A DNA stretch of 64,000 bases from Jannaschia sp. M317 (GCF_025141175.1 NZ_CP081155.1:2509001-2573000); one strand, 5' to 3'; positions 9,163-18,342 are shown, counted from the first letter of the stretch. Notes: a model not told the origin generated them from the letters alone. A program made the numbers and translations.

Positions 9163-10338
9163 TCAGTGCGAATAGGGATCGGCTGCATCGCGCAGGCCGT
9201 CACCGACAAAGTTCATCGCCAGAACGGCAATCACGATTGCAAGGCCGGGCAACAGAAGCCAGGGGGCCGTGGCAAGGGTCCGGATGTTCTGTGCTTCCTG
9301 CAAAAGCACGCCCCAGGAAATCACCGGTGCCTGAAGTCCGAGACCAAGAAACGACAGCGCCGTTTCGGCCAGGATCATCGACGGGACCGCAAGCGAAGCG
9401 GCCGTGATTATGTGGCTGGTGAAGGAGGGCACCATATGGCGCAAAATGACCCGTGTGTGCGAGCAACCATCGTATCGCGCAGCGACCACATAGTCCTCTC
9501 CCTTTAGGGCAAGAAAGCGGCCCCGGACCACCCGGGCAAGCTCCGTCCAGCCCAGTAGAGACAGGATAAGCGTGATCGCGAAATAGACCTGCAACGGTGA
9601 CCAACTGCTTGGCATCGCGGCCGCCAATCCCATCCAGAGCGGAATGGTGGGCAACGAGCGAAGAAACTCGATCACGCGCTGTGTCGCCGCATCGAAGAAA
9701 CCTCCGAAGTATCCGGCGAACCCGCCGATCATGACACCCAGCACGAGGCTCATGATCACGCCGACCAGACCGACGGACAGCGATATGCGCGTGCCATAGG
9801 CGAGTCGGGAGAACATGTCGCGGCCAAGACGGTCCGCACCGAGAAAGAAAAGCGGCTTTCTGGGTCTTTCCGTGCCGATCAGGTGGATATCGGTCGGGAT
9901 AAACCCAAGCAGCTTGTAGTCCCAGCTGCGCTTGAAGAACTGAAGATAGATCTTGTCGGTCTCGTCGATGACGAAAACGCGGCGCAGGGCCTCGGGTTCA
10001 ACCTCGACATCATAGCCGTAGACATAGGGTTTTATGCGCCAGCCGCCGTCCTCTGTCTTGTCGATGAAATTGATGCCTTGCGGCGGCGCATAGGTATAGC
10101 GTGCCTGGATCTCGCTGGGATCGTTGGGCGAAATGAAGTCCGCAAAGACAGCAACAAACACAAAGATGCTGAGGATCCACAGACTGATCACCGCAAGACG
10201 GTGTTTGGCAAATCTGCGGCGAATAAGCTGCCACTGGCTTTCGGTTCCGGTGACATGCCCGATCCGGGGATCGACGCCGATTTCATCGATTTCGTTGTCC
10301 GCAGTTGGGTCCATATCGGTAAGTGCCTTGTCTTGCAT
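9163..10338 (-). CDS. ABC transporter permease, DppC/YejE type
   Basis: Product of 391 residues, longer than a standard DppC. The extra length is a soluble insertion (about residues 75-175) between the first helix (LAVISLWILSIFVFVAVFAD) and the transport domain, as seen in YejE. The transport domain starts at GADRLGRDMFSRLAYGTRIS and contains the cytoplasmic coupling loop with VVAARYDGCSHTRVILRHM. It ends FVGDGLRDAADPY, a classic DppC finish. Its ATG overlaps by one base the stop of the other permease, so the two are translated together as a heterodimer. Confidence 0.92.
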   Translation of the reverse strand: MQDKALTDMDPTADNEIDEIGVDPRIGHVTGTESQWQLIRRRFAKHRLAVISLWILSIFVFVAVFADFISPNDPSEIQARYTYAPPQGINFIDKTEDGGWRIKPYVYGYDVEVEPEALRRVFVIDETDKIYLQFFKRSWDYKLLGFIPTDIHLIGTERPRKPLFFLGADRLGRDMFSRLAYGTRISLSVGLVGVIMSLVLGVMIGGFAGYFGGFFDAATQRVIEFLRSLPTIPLWMGLAAAMPSSWSPLQVYFAITLILSLLGWTELARVVRGRFLALKGEDYVVAARYDGCSHTRVILRHMVPSFTSHIITAASLAVPSMILAETALSFLGLGLQAPVISWGVLLQEAQNIRTLATAPWLLLPGLAIVIAVLAMNFVGDGLRDAADPYSH

Positions 10339-11336
10339 TATTTCGCCCCCACCATTCCAAGCCGAATGCGCGGATCGATCCAGGCCAGCAACAGGTCGGA
10401 AATCAACGTGCCGACCAGCGTGAGCACCCCCATGAAAAGGATCAGCGCCCCGGCGAGGTACATGTCCTGGCTCAGAAGCGAGCGCAGCAGGATCGGAGAG
10501 AGCGTCGGAAGGTTCAGCACGATGGCTGTCACGAAGGACGAAGAGATCACCGTTGGCAGAACCCAGCCAACCGTCGAGATAAGCGGGTTCATGGCAACCC
10601 GAACCGGATATCGCCAGATCACGCGACGCTTGGGCAAACCTTTGGCGCGCGCGGTCAGCACGTACGGCTTGTTAAGCTCATCGAGCAAGTTGGCACGCAG
10701 AACCCTGACAAGCTGCGCCGCCCCTGCGGTAGAGATGACAAGAATTGGGGCCCAGACATGGGATGCGAAATCCAGGAACCGAGCCAGAGACCAGCGTTCA
10801 TTCATGTATTCGGTAGAAAAAAGTCCCGTGATCGTGATGCCGAACCAGTTGTAGCAAATGTACATAAGCACCAGTGCAAACAGGAAGTTTGGAATCGCCA
10901 GGCCCAGGAACCCCAGGATCGTGAAGGCGTAGTCACCCAGCGAATATTGATTGACGGCCGAATAGACGCCGATCGGCACGGCGATAGCCCACATGAACAC
11001 GACAGCGGTCAATTCAACGGCCAGGGAAATACCGATCCGTTGTGAAAAGATCTCGCCGACAGATTTCTGCAGCTCGAAACTGTAACCCGGATTGCCTTGC
11101 AGCAATTGCGTCAGCCAGGAAAAATACTGGACCATGACGGGGCTGTCGAGCTTGTAGCGCTCGCGCAGGATTTCAATGGCTTCCTGATCCACCGTTTCGC
11201 CGGAGGCCGACAGGCTTGCGATATAGGATGTCACAAAGTCGCCGGGAGGTAGCTGGATCACGATAAATACGACCACCGACAACGCGAGCAACGTAAGGAC
11301 CATAGTGACCAGTCGTCGCGCGATATACGTCCACAT
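10338..11336 (-). CDS. ABC transporter permease, DppB type
   Basis: Product of 332 residues when started at ATG 11336 (MWTYIARRLVTMVLTLLALS), the normal DppB beginning; the open frame extends further upstream but the extra part is not permease-like. Features: first helix at residues 9-29, PPGDFVTSYIA, the long periplasmic loop with YKLDSPVMVQYFSWLTQLLQGN and GYSFELQKSV, and the EAA-like coupling loop LTARAKGLPKRRVIWRYPVR near residue 225. It pairs with the DppC-type permease immediately downstream. It is separated from the binding-protein gene by 82 bases that hold a strong hairpin. Confidence 0.92.
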   Translation of the reverse strand: MWTYIARRLVTMVLTLLALSVVVFIVIQLPPGDFVTSYIASLSASGETVDQEAIEILRERYKLDSPVMVQYFSWLTQLLQGNPGYSFELQKSVGEIFSQRIGISLAVELTAVVFMWAIAVPIGVYSAVNQYSLGDYAFTILGFLGLAIPNFLFALVLMYICYNWFGITITGLFSTEYMNERWSLARFLDFASHVWAPILVISTAGAAQLVRVLRANLLDELNKPYVLTARAKGLPKRRVIWRYPVRVAMNPLISTVGWVLPTVISSSFVTAIVLNLPTLSPILLRSLLSQDMYLAGALILFMGVLTLVGTLISDLLLAWIDPRIRLGMVGAK

Positions 11337-11383
11337 GTTCGCTTCCTTCGCGATCAGATTTGGAGTGTTGGGATAAGGTGTGA

Positions 11384-11406
11384 CGCGGGAAGGGAGTGTT
11401 CCCGCG
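11384..11406 (-). terminator. Intercistronic hairpin after binding-protein gene
   Basis: CGCGGGAA, 7-base loop, TTCCCGCG: a perfect 8-bp stem starting 12 bases after the binding-protein stop. No T-run follows, so it more likely stabilises the upstream message or attenuates permease expression than fully terminates. Confidence 0.6.
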
Positions 11407-11418
11407 CCACCCGTGACA

Positions 11419-13305
11419 TCACTGCTTGAAGAACAGCTGCGACGTCTGCATGGGACCGGGCTGCGGATACAGCCAGGTAAAGATCTGGCCGTCCGGCACG
11501 TTGCCCAGGTTCTTGTTGGCAACCATGTAGCCATCGGACGGCAGAACCGTGCCCATCACATAGAACTGGTCAGCCGAGATCTGCAGGACCTGATCGAACA
11601 GCTCTTTTTGCTTGGCGGGATCACCCGTTTTCGCAATGGAGTTGTAAAGATCCATCTGTGCCTGAACCTCTGCTGGCGGCACTTCTGCAAGGTTGCTGCC
11701 GGTCCCCATGAAGTGCTGCGCCCAGGCCTGTGCGAACGCGGATTCCAGGTTGAAGGGCATGTAGAAACGCGGATCAAGCATCGCATCGTTCATGCCGCCG
11801 TCACCCCACCAGACGTGCATGTCGTGCACGTTGTTCTGGATCTGCTCGTAGACAAGGCTGCGCTCGGCGTTGCGGGCATCAAGATCGATGCCGATCTCTT
11901 TCCACTGCTCGGTCACCAGTTGGGCGATGTCGCCGAACTCCGACTGATCGGATGATGCGAGCAGCTGAATGCGGATCGGTTCGCCATCAAAGCCCAGGCG
12001 GATACCGTCCGAGTTCTTTTCCGTCAGACCGATCTCGTCCAAGAGCGCGTTGGCCGCGTCGGGATCGTACTCGGTGAACTGCTTTGCGAGCTGTTCGTTG
12101 TAGAACGGCGAAGACGGACGAGGACCGGCCTGATGGGGTTCACCCTGGCCCGCATAGACAACGTCGATGATCTCTTCGCGATCCATGCCCATGGACAGGG
12201 CCTGCCGAAACTCCTTCATGCCGAAAAGCTTGCGCTTGTTTTCATCGGGATGGGTGATGTTGAGCTGCAGGATGGCGTTGTTCATCCGGGCGTCGACAGT
12301 GGATTTCAGCGTATAACCGCCAGCTTCCTGACCGTCGAAGATGACCGGCTTGTTGGCCACGGTCGCAAAGTGCCGGTTCGACAAGTCGATTTCGCCATTC
12401 ACGACTTTCAGGACGATGTCCTCGACGCTTTCCGTCTGCACCATCTTGACGTCGTCGATATAGGGCAGCTGCTGGCCCTCTGTGTCGACCTTGAAGAAGA
12501 AGGGATTGCGCTCCCACTCGATCAACTGGTTCAGACCGTCGTAGTTGGTGACCTGACGCCACGCGAAGAGCAGCGGACGATTGGCATCCTGGAAGTTGAA
12601 GAAGCAGGATTGCTCCATCGCCTGGCTCCAGTTGTCGAAGCCACGTTCCTGCGCCACTGCGTTCGCATCCGGGTTTATCTCGGGGAACAATTCGCCACAG
12701 TAGTGCTCTGCGGCATTGACGATGAAGGGGCCTTCGACCGTGGCAAGCCGCTGCAGGAACAGGCCGTTCGACTCTTCAAGCTTGATCTTGAAGGTGGTCT
12801 CGTTGACCACTTCGCCCGTCACACCGCCAAGCGGGATGTTGACCTTGCGGCCCGCATAGTCAGGGCTGGTCATGACCTTCAACGCAAAGTCGAGGTCTTC
12901 GGCCGTGAACGGCTCTCCGTCGGACCATCTGTGGCCTTCCCGGAGGTAGAAGGTAAATTCGGTAGCGTCGTCATTGACCTCGAAGCGCTCTGCAACGTTC
13001 GGAACAACTTCGGTCCAGTCGTAGTTGAACGCGACAAGCGGCTGATACCCGATGGTCCGACGAATCCATCCTGTGTCGAACGACCCCTTGAGGGCGGACC
13101 GCCAGACGCCACCATAGGATCCAACCATCTCGATGGGCTCGACGACGAGCGGATTGGCTGGCAGGCGCTGCTCGACAGGCGGCAACGATCCCGCTGCAAC
13201 AAGCTCGGCCAGCTCCGGCGCTTCCTTGTAGTCCTGCGCGACCGCCGGTGCCGCAAGCGCGAGCGCCGCAAAAAGCGGGATCACCCTGTTTTCAATACGC
13301 TTCAT
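11419..13305 (-). CDS. ABC transporter solute-binding protein, family 5 (long form)
   Basis: Product of 628 residues from ATG 13305, chosen because AGGAGGA (13311-13317 on the other strand) lies six bases upstream and a signal peptide follows at once (basic MKRIENR, hydrophobic core, AVAQ cleavage near residue 24). The mature part has family-5 hallmarks: NVAERFEVNDDATEFTFYLR, GHRWSDGEPFTAEDLDFALK and ALSMGMDREEIIDVVYAGQG. Over 600 residues is characteristic of the YejA/AgpA-like subgroup. It binds the periplasmic substrate and delivers it to the two permeases. The context with GH88 and DUF2264 suggests an oligosaccharide rather than a peptide; this is inference. Confidence 0.92.
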   Translation of the reverse strand: MKRIENRVIPLFAALALAAPAVAQDYKEAPELAELVAAGSLPPVEQRLPANPLVVEPIEMVGSYGGVWRSALKGSFDTGWIRRTIGYQPLVAFNYDWTEVVPNVAERFEVNDDATEFTFYLREGHRWSDGEPFTAEDLDFALKVMTSPDYAGRKVNIPLGGVTGEVVNETTFKIKLEESNGLFLQRLATVEGPFIVNAAEHYCGELFPEINPDANAVAQERGFDNWSQAMEQSCFFNFQDANRPLLFAWRQVTNYDGLNQLIEWERNPFFFKVDTEGQQLPYIDDVKMVQTESVEDIVLKVVNGEIDLSNRHFATVANKPVIFDGQEAGGYTLKSTVDARMNNAILQLNITHPDENKRKLFGMKEFRQALSMGMDREEIIDVVYAGQGEPHQAGPRPSSPFYNEQLAKQFTEYDPDAANALLDEIGLTEKNSDGIRLGFDGEPIRIQLLASSDQSEFGDIAQLVTEQWKEIGIDLDARNAERSLVYEQIQNNVHDMHVWWGDGGMNDAMLDPRFYMPFNLESAFAQAWAQHFMGTGSNLAEVPPAEVQAQMDLYNSIAKTGDPAKQKELFDQVLQISADQFYVMGTVLPSDGYMVANKNLGNVPDGQIFTWLYPQPGPMQTSQLFFKQ

Positions 13306-13445
13306 TTCTTTCCTCCTCGTTTGGTTCTGTGGCCTTCGGTGTGTGACCTCGGTCCAAGGCAGTGCCGCACCGCTTGAGAACGGAGCATCCCGCAAAATCG
13401 CCATGAAACATCCCCTCCCCCCTTTTGGCTTACCGCCCACCAACG

Positions 13446-13467
13446 CAATGATGTACGAACATCATTG
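13446..13467. promoter_or_regulatory. Candidate repressor operator, 9-bp arms
   Basis: CAATGATGT-ACGA-ACATCATTG is a perfect inverted repeat of 9-bp arms around four bases. It lies in the divergent region, four bases before a -35-like hexamer. The size and symmetry suit a GntR- or LacI-type dimer. No regulator gene for this locus is present in the window. Confidence 0.6.
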
Positions 13468-13471
13468 ATTG

Positions 13472-13500
13472 TTGACGGACCCTAGCCACAGAGATACTAG
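13472..13500 (+). promoter_or_regulatory. Sigma-70-like promoter for the GH88 gene
   Basis: TTGACG (13472-13477), 17-base spacer, TACTAG (13495-13500). TTGACG is a common alphaproteobacterial -35. It is about 210 bases upstream of the GH88 start and directly beside the inverted repeat, so a bound repressor would occlude it. Confidence 0.4.
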
Positions 13501-13711
13501 TATGTCAATTGAATTTCCAGCAAGCCACGCACCGACCAAATGACGCACACTGATTGCCGATCTGGGCCCTCACTGACGGTAAGAAGTCGGTGGTTTGGGG
13601 CAGCGCCAGAAAGGGTGCCCCATAGGTCGACGCACCTTCGGGTGGTGTTGCCGGGATCAAGACAAGACCGAGGAAATCACTCCCTTCAACCGTCCAGAGC
13701 TAGGAAAAACG

Positions 13712-14827
13712 ATGATTGATAACAGTTGGACAGAAGACGCGTGGACAGCGCTGGTCGAGAAGGTAGAGAAAACCAGCCAGGTCATCGGCCCCCGCTTCCC
13801 TACGATGACGGATAACACCGGTCGCTATGCGCTGACCGACGATACGTGGCGTTGGGTCACGGGCTTCTGGCCTGGTTTGCTTTGGCTGCTGCACGACGAC
13901 ACGAACCACACGCCCTTTGCCGACCTTGCCCTGCAATGCGAGATGCGGATGGACGAGGCCCTGAACGAATACGTCAACCTGCACCACGACGTCGGCTTCA
14001 TGTGGCAATTGACGTCCGTCAAACGGTTCAAATCGTCCGGGGATATGGACGCGCGACGGCGGGGCCTTGTGGCCGCCAGCCATCTCGCCAGCCGGTTCAA
14101 CATCGTGGGCCGTTATCTGTCTGCCTGGAACGTCAATGACGTGAACGACTCCGACCCAAGGGGGTTGAGCATCATCGACAGCTTGATGAACCTGCCGCTG
14201 CTATACTGGGCCAGCGAGGAAACCGGTGATCCAAGATTTCGTCACATCGCCATTGCTCATACCGAAACCGTCATCAAACACTTCATCCGGCCGGATCATT
14301 CCGTGAACCATATGGTCGAGTTCGATCCTTTCACGGGCGAAAAGGTAAGGGTCCGTAGCGGACAGGGCCATTCGATCACGTCCGCCTGGTCGCGGGGAAC
14401 CTCATGGGCGGTTCATGGTATGGCGCTTGCCTACAAATACACCAAGGATCCGCGCTATCTGGAGGTGGCCAGGAACGTCGCCGATTTCTTCATTCGTGAA
14501 CTGCCTGCGGACAATGTCCCACATTGGGACTTCGGCGTTCCAAGGGACGACGCGACACCCCGCGATACCTCTGCGGGTATGTGTGCGGCGTGCGGCATGC
14601 TCCTCATTGCGTCAGAACTAGAAGACAAGGACGCCGAAAAATACCTCTCAGCCGCCAACGCAATCGCCAAATCCACTTACGAGACTTTTGGCAGTTGGGA
14701 CAATGACAGCGACGGCATCATCCGTGGGGGTACGTTCAACCATCCACAGGGATTGGGTATAGACGTCTCCTTGATCTACGGAGACTACTACTACGTCGAA
14801 GCGTTATCGAAGCTCAGGAAGATCTAG
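13712..14827 (+). CDS. Glycoside hydrolase family 88, unsaturated glycuronyl hydrolase
   Basis: Product of 371 residues from ATG 13712. GH88 enzymes remove 4,5-unsaturated uronic acids from the non-reducing end of oligosaccharides released by polysaccharide lyases, by hydration of the vinyl ether. Family features: DDTWRWVTGFWPGLLW (about residues 45-60), HHDVGFMWQLTSV holding the Asp of the active site, SIIDSLMNLPLLYWASEE with the second catalytic Asp, SAWSRGTSWAVHGMALAY and DTSAGMCAACGMLLIASE. No signal peptide, so it is cytoplasmic and would act on material brought in by the divergent transporter. The upstream in-frame extension is not family-like and was excluded. Confidence 0.9.
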   Translation: MIDNSWTEDAWTALVEKVEKTSQVIGPRFPTMTDNTGRYALTDDTWRWVTGFWPGLLWLLHDDTNHTPFADLALQCEMRMDEALNEYVNLHHDVGFMWQLTSVKRFKSSGDMDARRRGLVAASHLASRFNIVGRYLSAWNVNDVNDSDPRGLSIIDSLMNLPLLYWASEETGDPRFRHIAIAHTETVIKHFIRPDHSVNHMVEFDPFTGEKVRVRSGQGHSITSAWSRGTSWAVHGMALAYKYTKDPRYLEVARNVADFFIRELPADNVPHWDFGVPRDDATPRDTSAGMCAACGMLLIASELEDKDAEKYLSAANAIAKSTYETFGSWDNDSDGIIRGGTFNHPQGLGIDVSLIYGDYYYVEALSKLRKI

Positions 14828-14840
14828 GAACCCCGAAAAC

Positions 14841-14866
14841 CACCCCGACAGCTGAAAACCGGGGTG
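14841..14866 (+). terminator. Probable terminator after GH88 gene
   Basis: CACCCCG, 12-base loop, CGGGGTG, beginning 13 bases after the GH88 stop. A second G+C hairpin (CCCCGC...GCGGGG) lies at 14986-15003. Neither has a clear T-run. The 273 bases up to the next gene otherwise show nothing recognisable. Confidence 0.4.
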
Positions 14867-15100
14867 TTCCATCCCCCAGCCGGAGCGGGCTGGCCACGAT
14901 GCCCCCAGGCTGTCGTAAGGGCAGTTTCAAGAACAGCTGGATGGAAAGGCAGCCAGGATCGTGGCGATGGTAAAAGACCAGTCTGCCCCGCTGCAAGGCG
15001 GGGATGGGCTCCCCCTCCAGCCCCCTCATCGACTTGGGCACGAACGGACCCACTCTGTGCACTCCGCTGCGGTGACATGCCCTTTGGCAGAAGCTGTGGC

Positions 15101-15391
15101 TCAGGCGGGGTTTGCGCGTGATGCTTCCCAATGATCGCCCATGGCGACAATGCACGAGGTGCCGTTTGAATAGGTCTGCACAATCAGCCATTCGCCATTG
15201 CGTGCAGTTACCCAGACTTCGAGCATCGTGTCCGGGTCGCGCACCCCCATCCCTTGACGTTCCGCTCCGACAACTCGGGTCAGGGTTTCGACCATGCGGG
15301 CGCTGTCATCACAGCTGACATCCGACATCCGTGCCTGTGCCAAAGCCGGAAGCGTCATGCAGACGCAAAGAAGAACTGCGCGATGTACCAT
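15101..15391 (-). CDS. Small secreted protein of unknown function
   Basis: From ATG 15391 the product is 96 residues with a clear signal peptide (MVHRAVLLCVCMTLPALAQA) and a short mature domain containing two cysteines (VSCDDSARMVETL and NGTSCIVAMGDHW) that could form a disulfide in the periplasm. EVWVTARNGEWLIVQTYSNGT reads like a small beta-sheet. An ATG ten codons upstream (15421) is possible, but the hydrophobic core then sits too far in. I do not recognise a named family; similar small secreted proteins are common in Rhodobacteraceae. It diverges from the phnC operon. Confidence 0.65.
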   Translation of the reverse strand: MVHRAVLLCVCMTLPALAQARMSDVSCDDSARMVETLTRVVGAERQGMGVRDPDTMLEVWVTARNGEWLIVQTYSNGTSCIVAMGDHWEASRANPA

Positions 15392-15607
15392 GTTCAGGAC
15401 ACTAGCTGGCCAAGACGCCAATGTAACACATTTATGACGATCCGGCGCAGAACTCCGTAAAGTCCGACAGATTTTCCGGACATCGCGCAGGTCACGCCCT
15501 TGGGTCCTGTGTCACAGTTCTGTTGCTCAATGTTGATGGAACTGAGTCAAAACCGTCACCAGGCTTTTGCGCACCACACCTATCCGCCTCTCAGACATGG
15601 GGGCGAT

Positions 15608-16423
15608 ATGCTGACAATTCACACGCTTACAAAACGCTTTGGGGACAAGACGGCCGTGGATGCGGCAAACATCTCTGTCGCCCAACCAACCATGATCGGG
15701 ATCATCGGGCGTTCCGGCGCGGGCAAATCCACCTTGCTGCGCATGGTCAATCGCCTGAGCGATTCCACGTCGGGCACGATCACCTTCGAAGGTGAGGACA
15801 TCACCGGTCTGCGTGGTGCGGCCAAGCGGGACTGGCAATCGCGCTGTGCGATGATCTTTCAACAGTTCAATCTGGTGCCGCGGATGGACGTGGTGTCGAA
15901 CGTCTTGCACGGAACCCTGAACAAGCGGTCGACGGTTGCGACGATGTTCAACCTTTATCCGCAGGCGGACATTCACAAGGCCATCGAGATACTTGACCGT
16001 CTCGGCATCGCAGAGCAGGCGCCCAAACGCGCCGAGGCCCTGTCGGGAGGTCAACAGCAGCGTGTCGCGATTGCCCGCGCCCTGATGCAAGATCCCAAGA
16101 TCATTCTCGCGGATGAACCCATTGCCTCGCTCGATCCGATGAACGCGCAAGTTGTGATGCAATCCCTGCGCGCCATCCACGAGGAAGACGGGCGCACCGT
16201 GATCGCCAACCTGCACACGCTCGATACGGCGCGTCGCTATTGCGACCGGGTGATCGGGATGCGCGACGGGCGGATCGTCTTTGACGGCACACCTGCACAG
16301 CTGACCACCGGCGTGGCGCGCGACATCTACGGGGCGGGCGCGGATTTTTCCGAAGCCGCCACGTCGACCGAAATCGAAACACTGGACAGGCCAGAGGTCC
16401 GCGAAGCGGAAGCCTACGTCTGA
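15608..16423 (+). CDS. phnC: Phosphonate ABC transporter ATP-binding protein
   Basis: Product of 271 residues from ATG 15608 ([19 protein letters not shown]); the frame is open further upstream but without transporter sequence. Walker A is GRSGAGKST (residues 34-42), the signature is LSGGQQQR and Walker B is [12 protein letters not shown]. The Q-loop [20 protein letters not shown] is the PhnC-type version. It powers PhnE1/PhnE2 at the inner membrane. It is the first gene of phnCDE1E2-SDR-hexapeptide protein and sits 66 bases before phnD. Confidence 0.95.
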   Translation: MLTIHTLTKRFGDKTAVDAANISVAQPTMIGIIGRSGAGKSTLLRMVNRLSDSTSGTITFEGEDITGLRGAAKRDWQSRCAMIFQQFNLVPRMDVVSNVLHGTLNKRSTVATMFNLYPQADIHKAIEILDRLGIAEQAPKRAEALSGGQQQRVAIARALMQDPKIILADEPIASLDPMNAQVVMQSLRAIHEEDGRTVIANLHTLDTARRYCDRVIGMRDGRIVFDGTPAQLTTGVARDIYGAGADFSEAATSTEIETLDRPEVREAEAYV

Positions 16424-16488
16424 GCCAGTTTCCACCCGCGCCTCTGCCGCGGGCCACCTTCATCAAGCCAAACTCAATGGAGAAAACG

Positions 16489-17400
16489 ATGAAAAAGACC
16501 CTCGCCTTGGCGCTTGCCGCCAGCACCGCCATAAGCACGGGCGCTTTTGCGCAAGAGATCACCGAATTCCGCATCGGCATCCTTGGCGGCGAAAACGCCC
16601 AGGACCGGATGAATTCCTATCAGTGCCTCGCCGACTACACGACCGAGGCCCTGGGCGTGGAAACCAAGCTGTTCGCCCCTGCCGACTACAACGGCGTCAT
16701 TCAGGGCCTGCTGGGCGGGAACATCGACATGGCCTGGCTGGGTGCATCCGCCTATGCGGCGACCTTCCTGCAAGACCCCGACGCGGTTGAGCCCGTCCTG
16801 ATCAAGGTCAACGTGGACGGCTCCGTCGGTTACCACTCCATCGGTTTTGCCCGCAAGGACAGCGGCGTGACCTCGCTGGACGACATGGAGGGCAAAGTGT
16901 TCGGATTTGGTGATCCGAACTCCACCTCCGGCTACCTGATCCCGTCGATCGAGATCCCGCAGTACAAAGACGGCGTGACCATGGAATCCGGTGACTACTT
17001 CGGTGAGGTCAAGTTCACCGGCGGTCACGAGCAGACCATCGTTGCCGTCAACAACGGTGACATCGACGGCGGCGTGACCTGGGCCGACGCGCAGGGCAAC
17101 TGGGAAGACGGCTACAACTCCGGCGCGCTGCGCAAGGCGGTTGACGCAGGTCTGGTCGACATGAACGACATGGTCCAGATCTGGAAGTCCAAGGTCATCC
17201 CCGAAGGTCCGATCGTTCTGCGCAAGGCCCTGCCCGCCGATGTGCGCGAAACCATGACTGCGCTGGTCGACGGCCTGTACGAAGCCGATCCGGATTGCGC
17301 CTATGGCGTCGCCTCGGGCGACACTCTGGGGTTCCAGCCTGTGACCCATGACACCTACGTGTCCATCGTCGAAGCACGCAAAGCCAAAATCGGCGGCTAA
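16489..17400 (+). CDS. phnD: Phosphonate ABC transporter substrate-binding protein
   Basis: Product of 303 residues from ATG 16489, preferred over the ATG four codons earlier because GGAGA (16479-16483) is correctly spaced and the signal peptide starts directly (MKKTLALALAAS, cleavage at AFAQ). PhnD hallmarks: APADYNGVIQGLLGGNIDMAWLG, GDPNSTSGYL for phosphonate oxygen binding, GGHEQTIVAVNNGDIDGG and IWKSKVIPEGPIVLRK. It collects alkylphosphonates in the periplasm for PhnE1E2. The message ends in a strong hairpin before phnE1, which probably keeps PhnD in excess over the permeases. Confidence 0.95.
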   Translation: MKKTLALALAASTAISTGAFAQEITEFRIGILGGENAQDRMNSYQCLADYTTEALGVETKLFAPADYNGVIQGLLGGNIDMAWLGASAYAATFLQDPDAVEPVLIKVNVDGSVGYHSIGFARKDSGVTSLDDMEGKVFGFGDPNSTSGYLIPSIEIPQYKDGVTMESGDYFGEVKFTGGHEQTIVAVNNGDIDGGVTWADAQGNWEDGYNSGALRKAVDAGLVDMNDMVQIWKSKVIPEGPIVLRKALPADVRETMTALVDGLYEADPDCAYGVASGDTLGFQPVTHDTYVSIVEARKAKIGG

Positions 17401-17418
17401 GCCATTTTCATGACGCCT

Positions 17419-17442
17419 CCGGCAGCCCCTCGGGGCTGCCGG
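17419..17442 (+). terminator. Intercistronic hairpin between phnD and phnE1
   Basis: CCGGCAGCCCC-TC-GGGGCTGCCGG: an 11-bp arm inverted repeat followed by ACTTATTTTGT. It looks like a partial intrinsic terminator or a 3-prime stabiliser placed 18 bases after the phnD stop. Confidence 0.75.
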
Positions 17443-17466
17443 ACTTATTTTGTCCGGGGGCCTTCG

Positions 17467-18342
17467 ATGGCAGACGTATCACTTGGCGGCGCGGCACAGT
17501 CCGTGGTGGGCATACAGTCCGCCTACATGGCGCAGGTCCAGCGCCGCAGGCTCTATGGCGGTTTGACCCTGCTGATATTTGTCGTCCTCATGGTGTCGGG
17601 TTTCACCATCGCCGATGATCGCAACGCAGGCGGTTTCTGGAATGGCTTGCATCAGGTGGGCGACTATCCCGCCGACGTTCTGTCCGAAGCATGGGCGAAA
17701 CGCGCGGATCTGCCCGGCCTGATCGTGAAATACTTTCCGGCCCTTGTGGAAACCATCAACATCGCTGCCGTATCCACCTTGATCGGGGCAATTGGCGGGC
17801 TGTTCCTGTCTCTGCTCGGCACGCGCGGTCTGGCCCTCTGGCCCCGCTTGATCCCGGTGTTTCGCCGTATCTCGGACATCATGCGCGCTGTCCCGGAGAT
17901 CGTCATCGCGCTGGTGCTGATCTTCGTCCTGGGTGGGGGGCCTGTCCCCGCGATGATCGCCATCGCCATTCATACGGCTGGCGCACTGGGCAAGATGTTC
18001 TCTGAGGTGGCGGAAAACGCCGATCTGAAACCGGTCGAGGGGCTCGCTTCTACTGGTGCCACGTGGTCGCAACGGATGCTGCTGGGTGTGCTGCCGCAGG
18101 TTGCCCCGAACTACGTGAGCTACACATTGCTGCGGTTCGAGATCAACATCCGCGCCTCTGCAATTCTCGGCTTTGTCGGTGCCGGGGGCCTCGGCTACGA
18201 GCTGCGCAATTCCATGGCCTGGGGGCCGGGCCGCTTTGACGAGGCCGCCGCGATTTTCATCCTGCTGTTCGGCACGATCGTGTTCTTCGATCAAGTCTCT
18301 AGCCGCTACCGAAACCGACTGACCGAGGGGCAAGGCCAATGA
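17467..18342 (+). CDS. phnE: Phosphonate ABC transporter permease 1
   Basis: Product of 291 residues from ATG 17467 (MADVSLGGAAQSVV), the first start after the phnD hairpin. One N-terminal helix (residues 32-50) precedes the transport domain with about five helices. The family segment FRRISDIMRAVPEIVIALVL and the coupling loop GLASTGATWSQRMLLGVLPQ (EAA-like) are present, ending with ILGFVGAGGLGYELRNSM. It forms the channel with the second permease. The stop overlaps the next ATG (ATGA), consistent with a heterodimer made in equal amounts. Confidence 0.94.
   Translation: MADVSLGGAAQSVVGIQSAYMAQVQRRRLYGGLTLLIFVVLMVSGFTIADDRNAGGFWNGLHQVGDYPADVLSEAWAKRADLPGLIVKYFPALVETINIAAVSTLIGAIGGLFLSLLGTRGLALWPRLIPVFRRISDIMRAVPEIVIALVLIFVLGGGPVPAMIAIAIHTAGALGKMFSEVAENADLKPVEGLASTGATWSQRMLLGVLPQVAPNYVSYTLLRFEINIRASAILGFVGAGGLGYELRNSMAWGPGRFDEAAAIFILLFGTIVFFDQVSSRYRNRLTEGQGQ

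Larger units (their letters stand above)
13306..13711. other. Divergent intergenic control region, 406 bases
   Basis: This lies between the leftward transport operon and the rightward GH88 gene. It contains the binding-protein ribosome binding site, a 22-base inverted repeat (13446-13467), a sigma-70-like promoter (13472-13500) and AT-rich sequence around 13500-13525. Beyond these I see no gene; the frame running through 13595-13711 lacks coding character. Confidence 0.6.

Noticed and set aside
14814..15191. Overlapping frames on both strands after the GH88 gene, possible transposase remnant
   Set aside because: No transposase motif, terminal repeats or target duplication could be seen; only hairpins are supported.
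15480..15607. Possible Pho boxes before phnC (CTGTGTCACAG and CCGTCAC repeats), and a similar element at 29468-29485
   Set aside because: The heptamers match the CTGTCAT consensus poorly or have spacing other than 11 bases. A weight-matrix scan would be needed.
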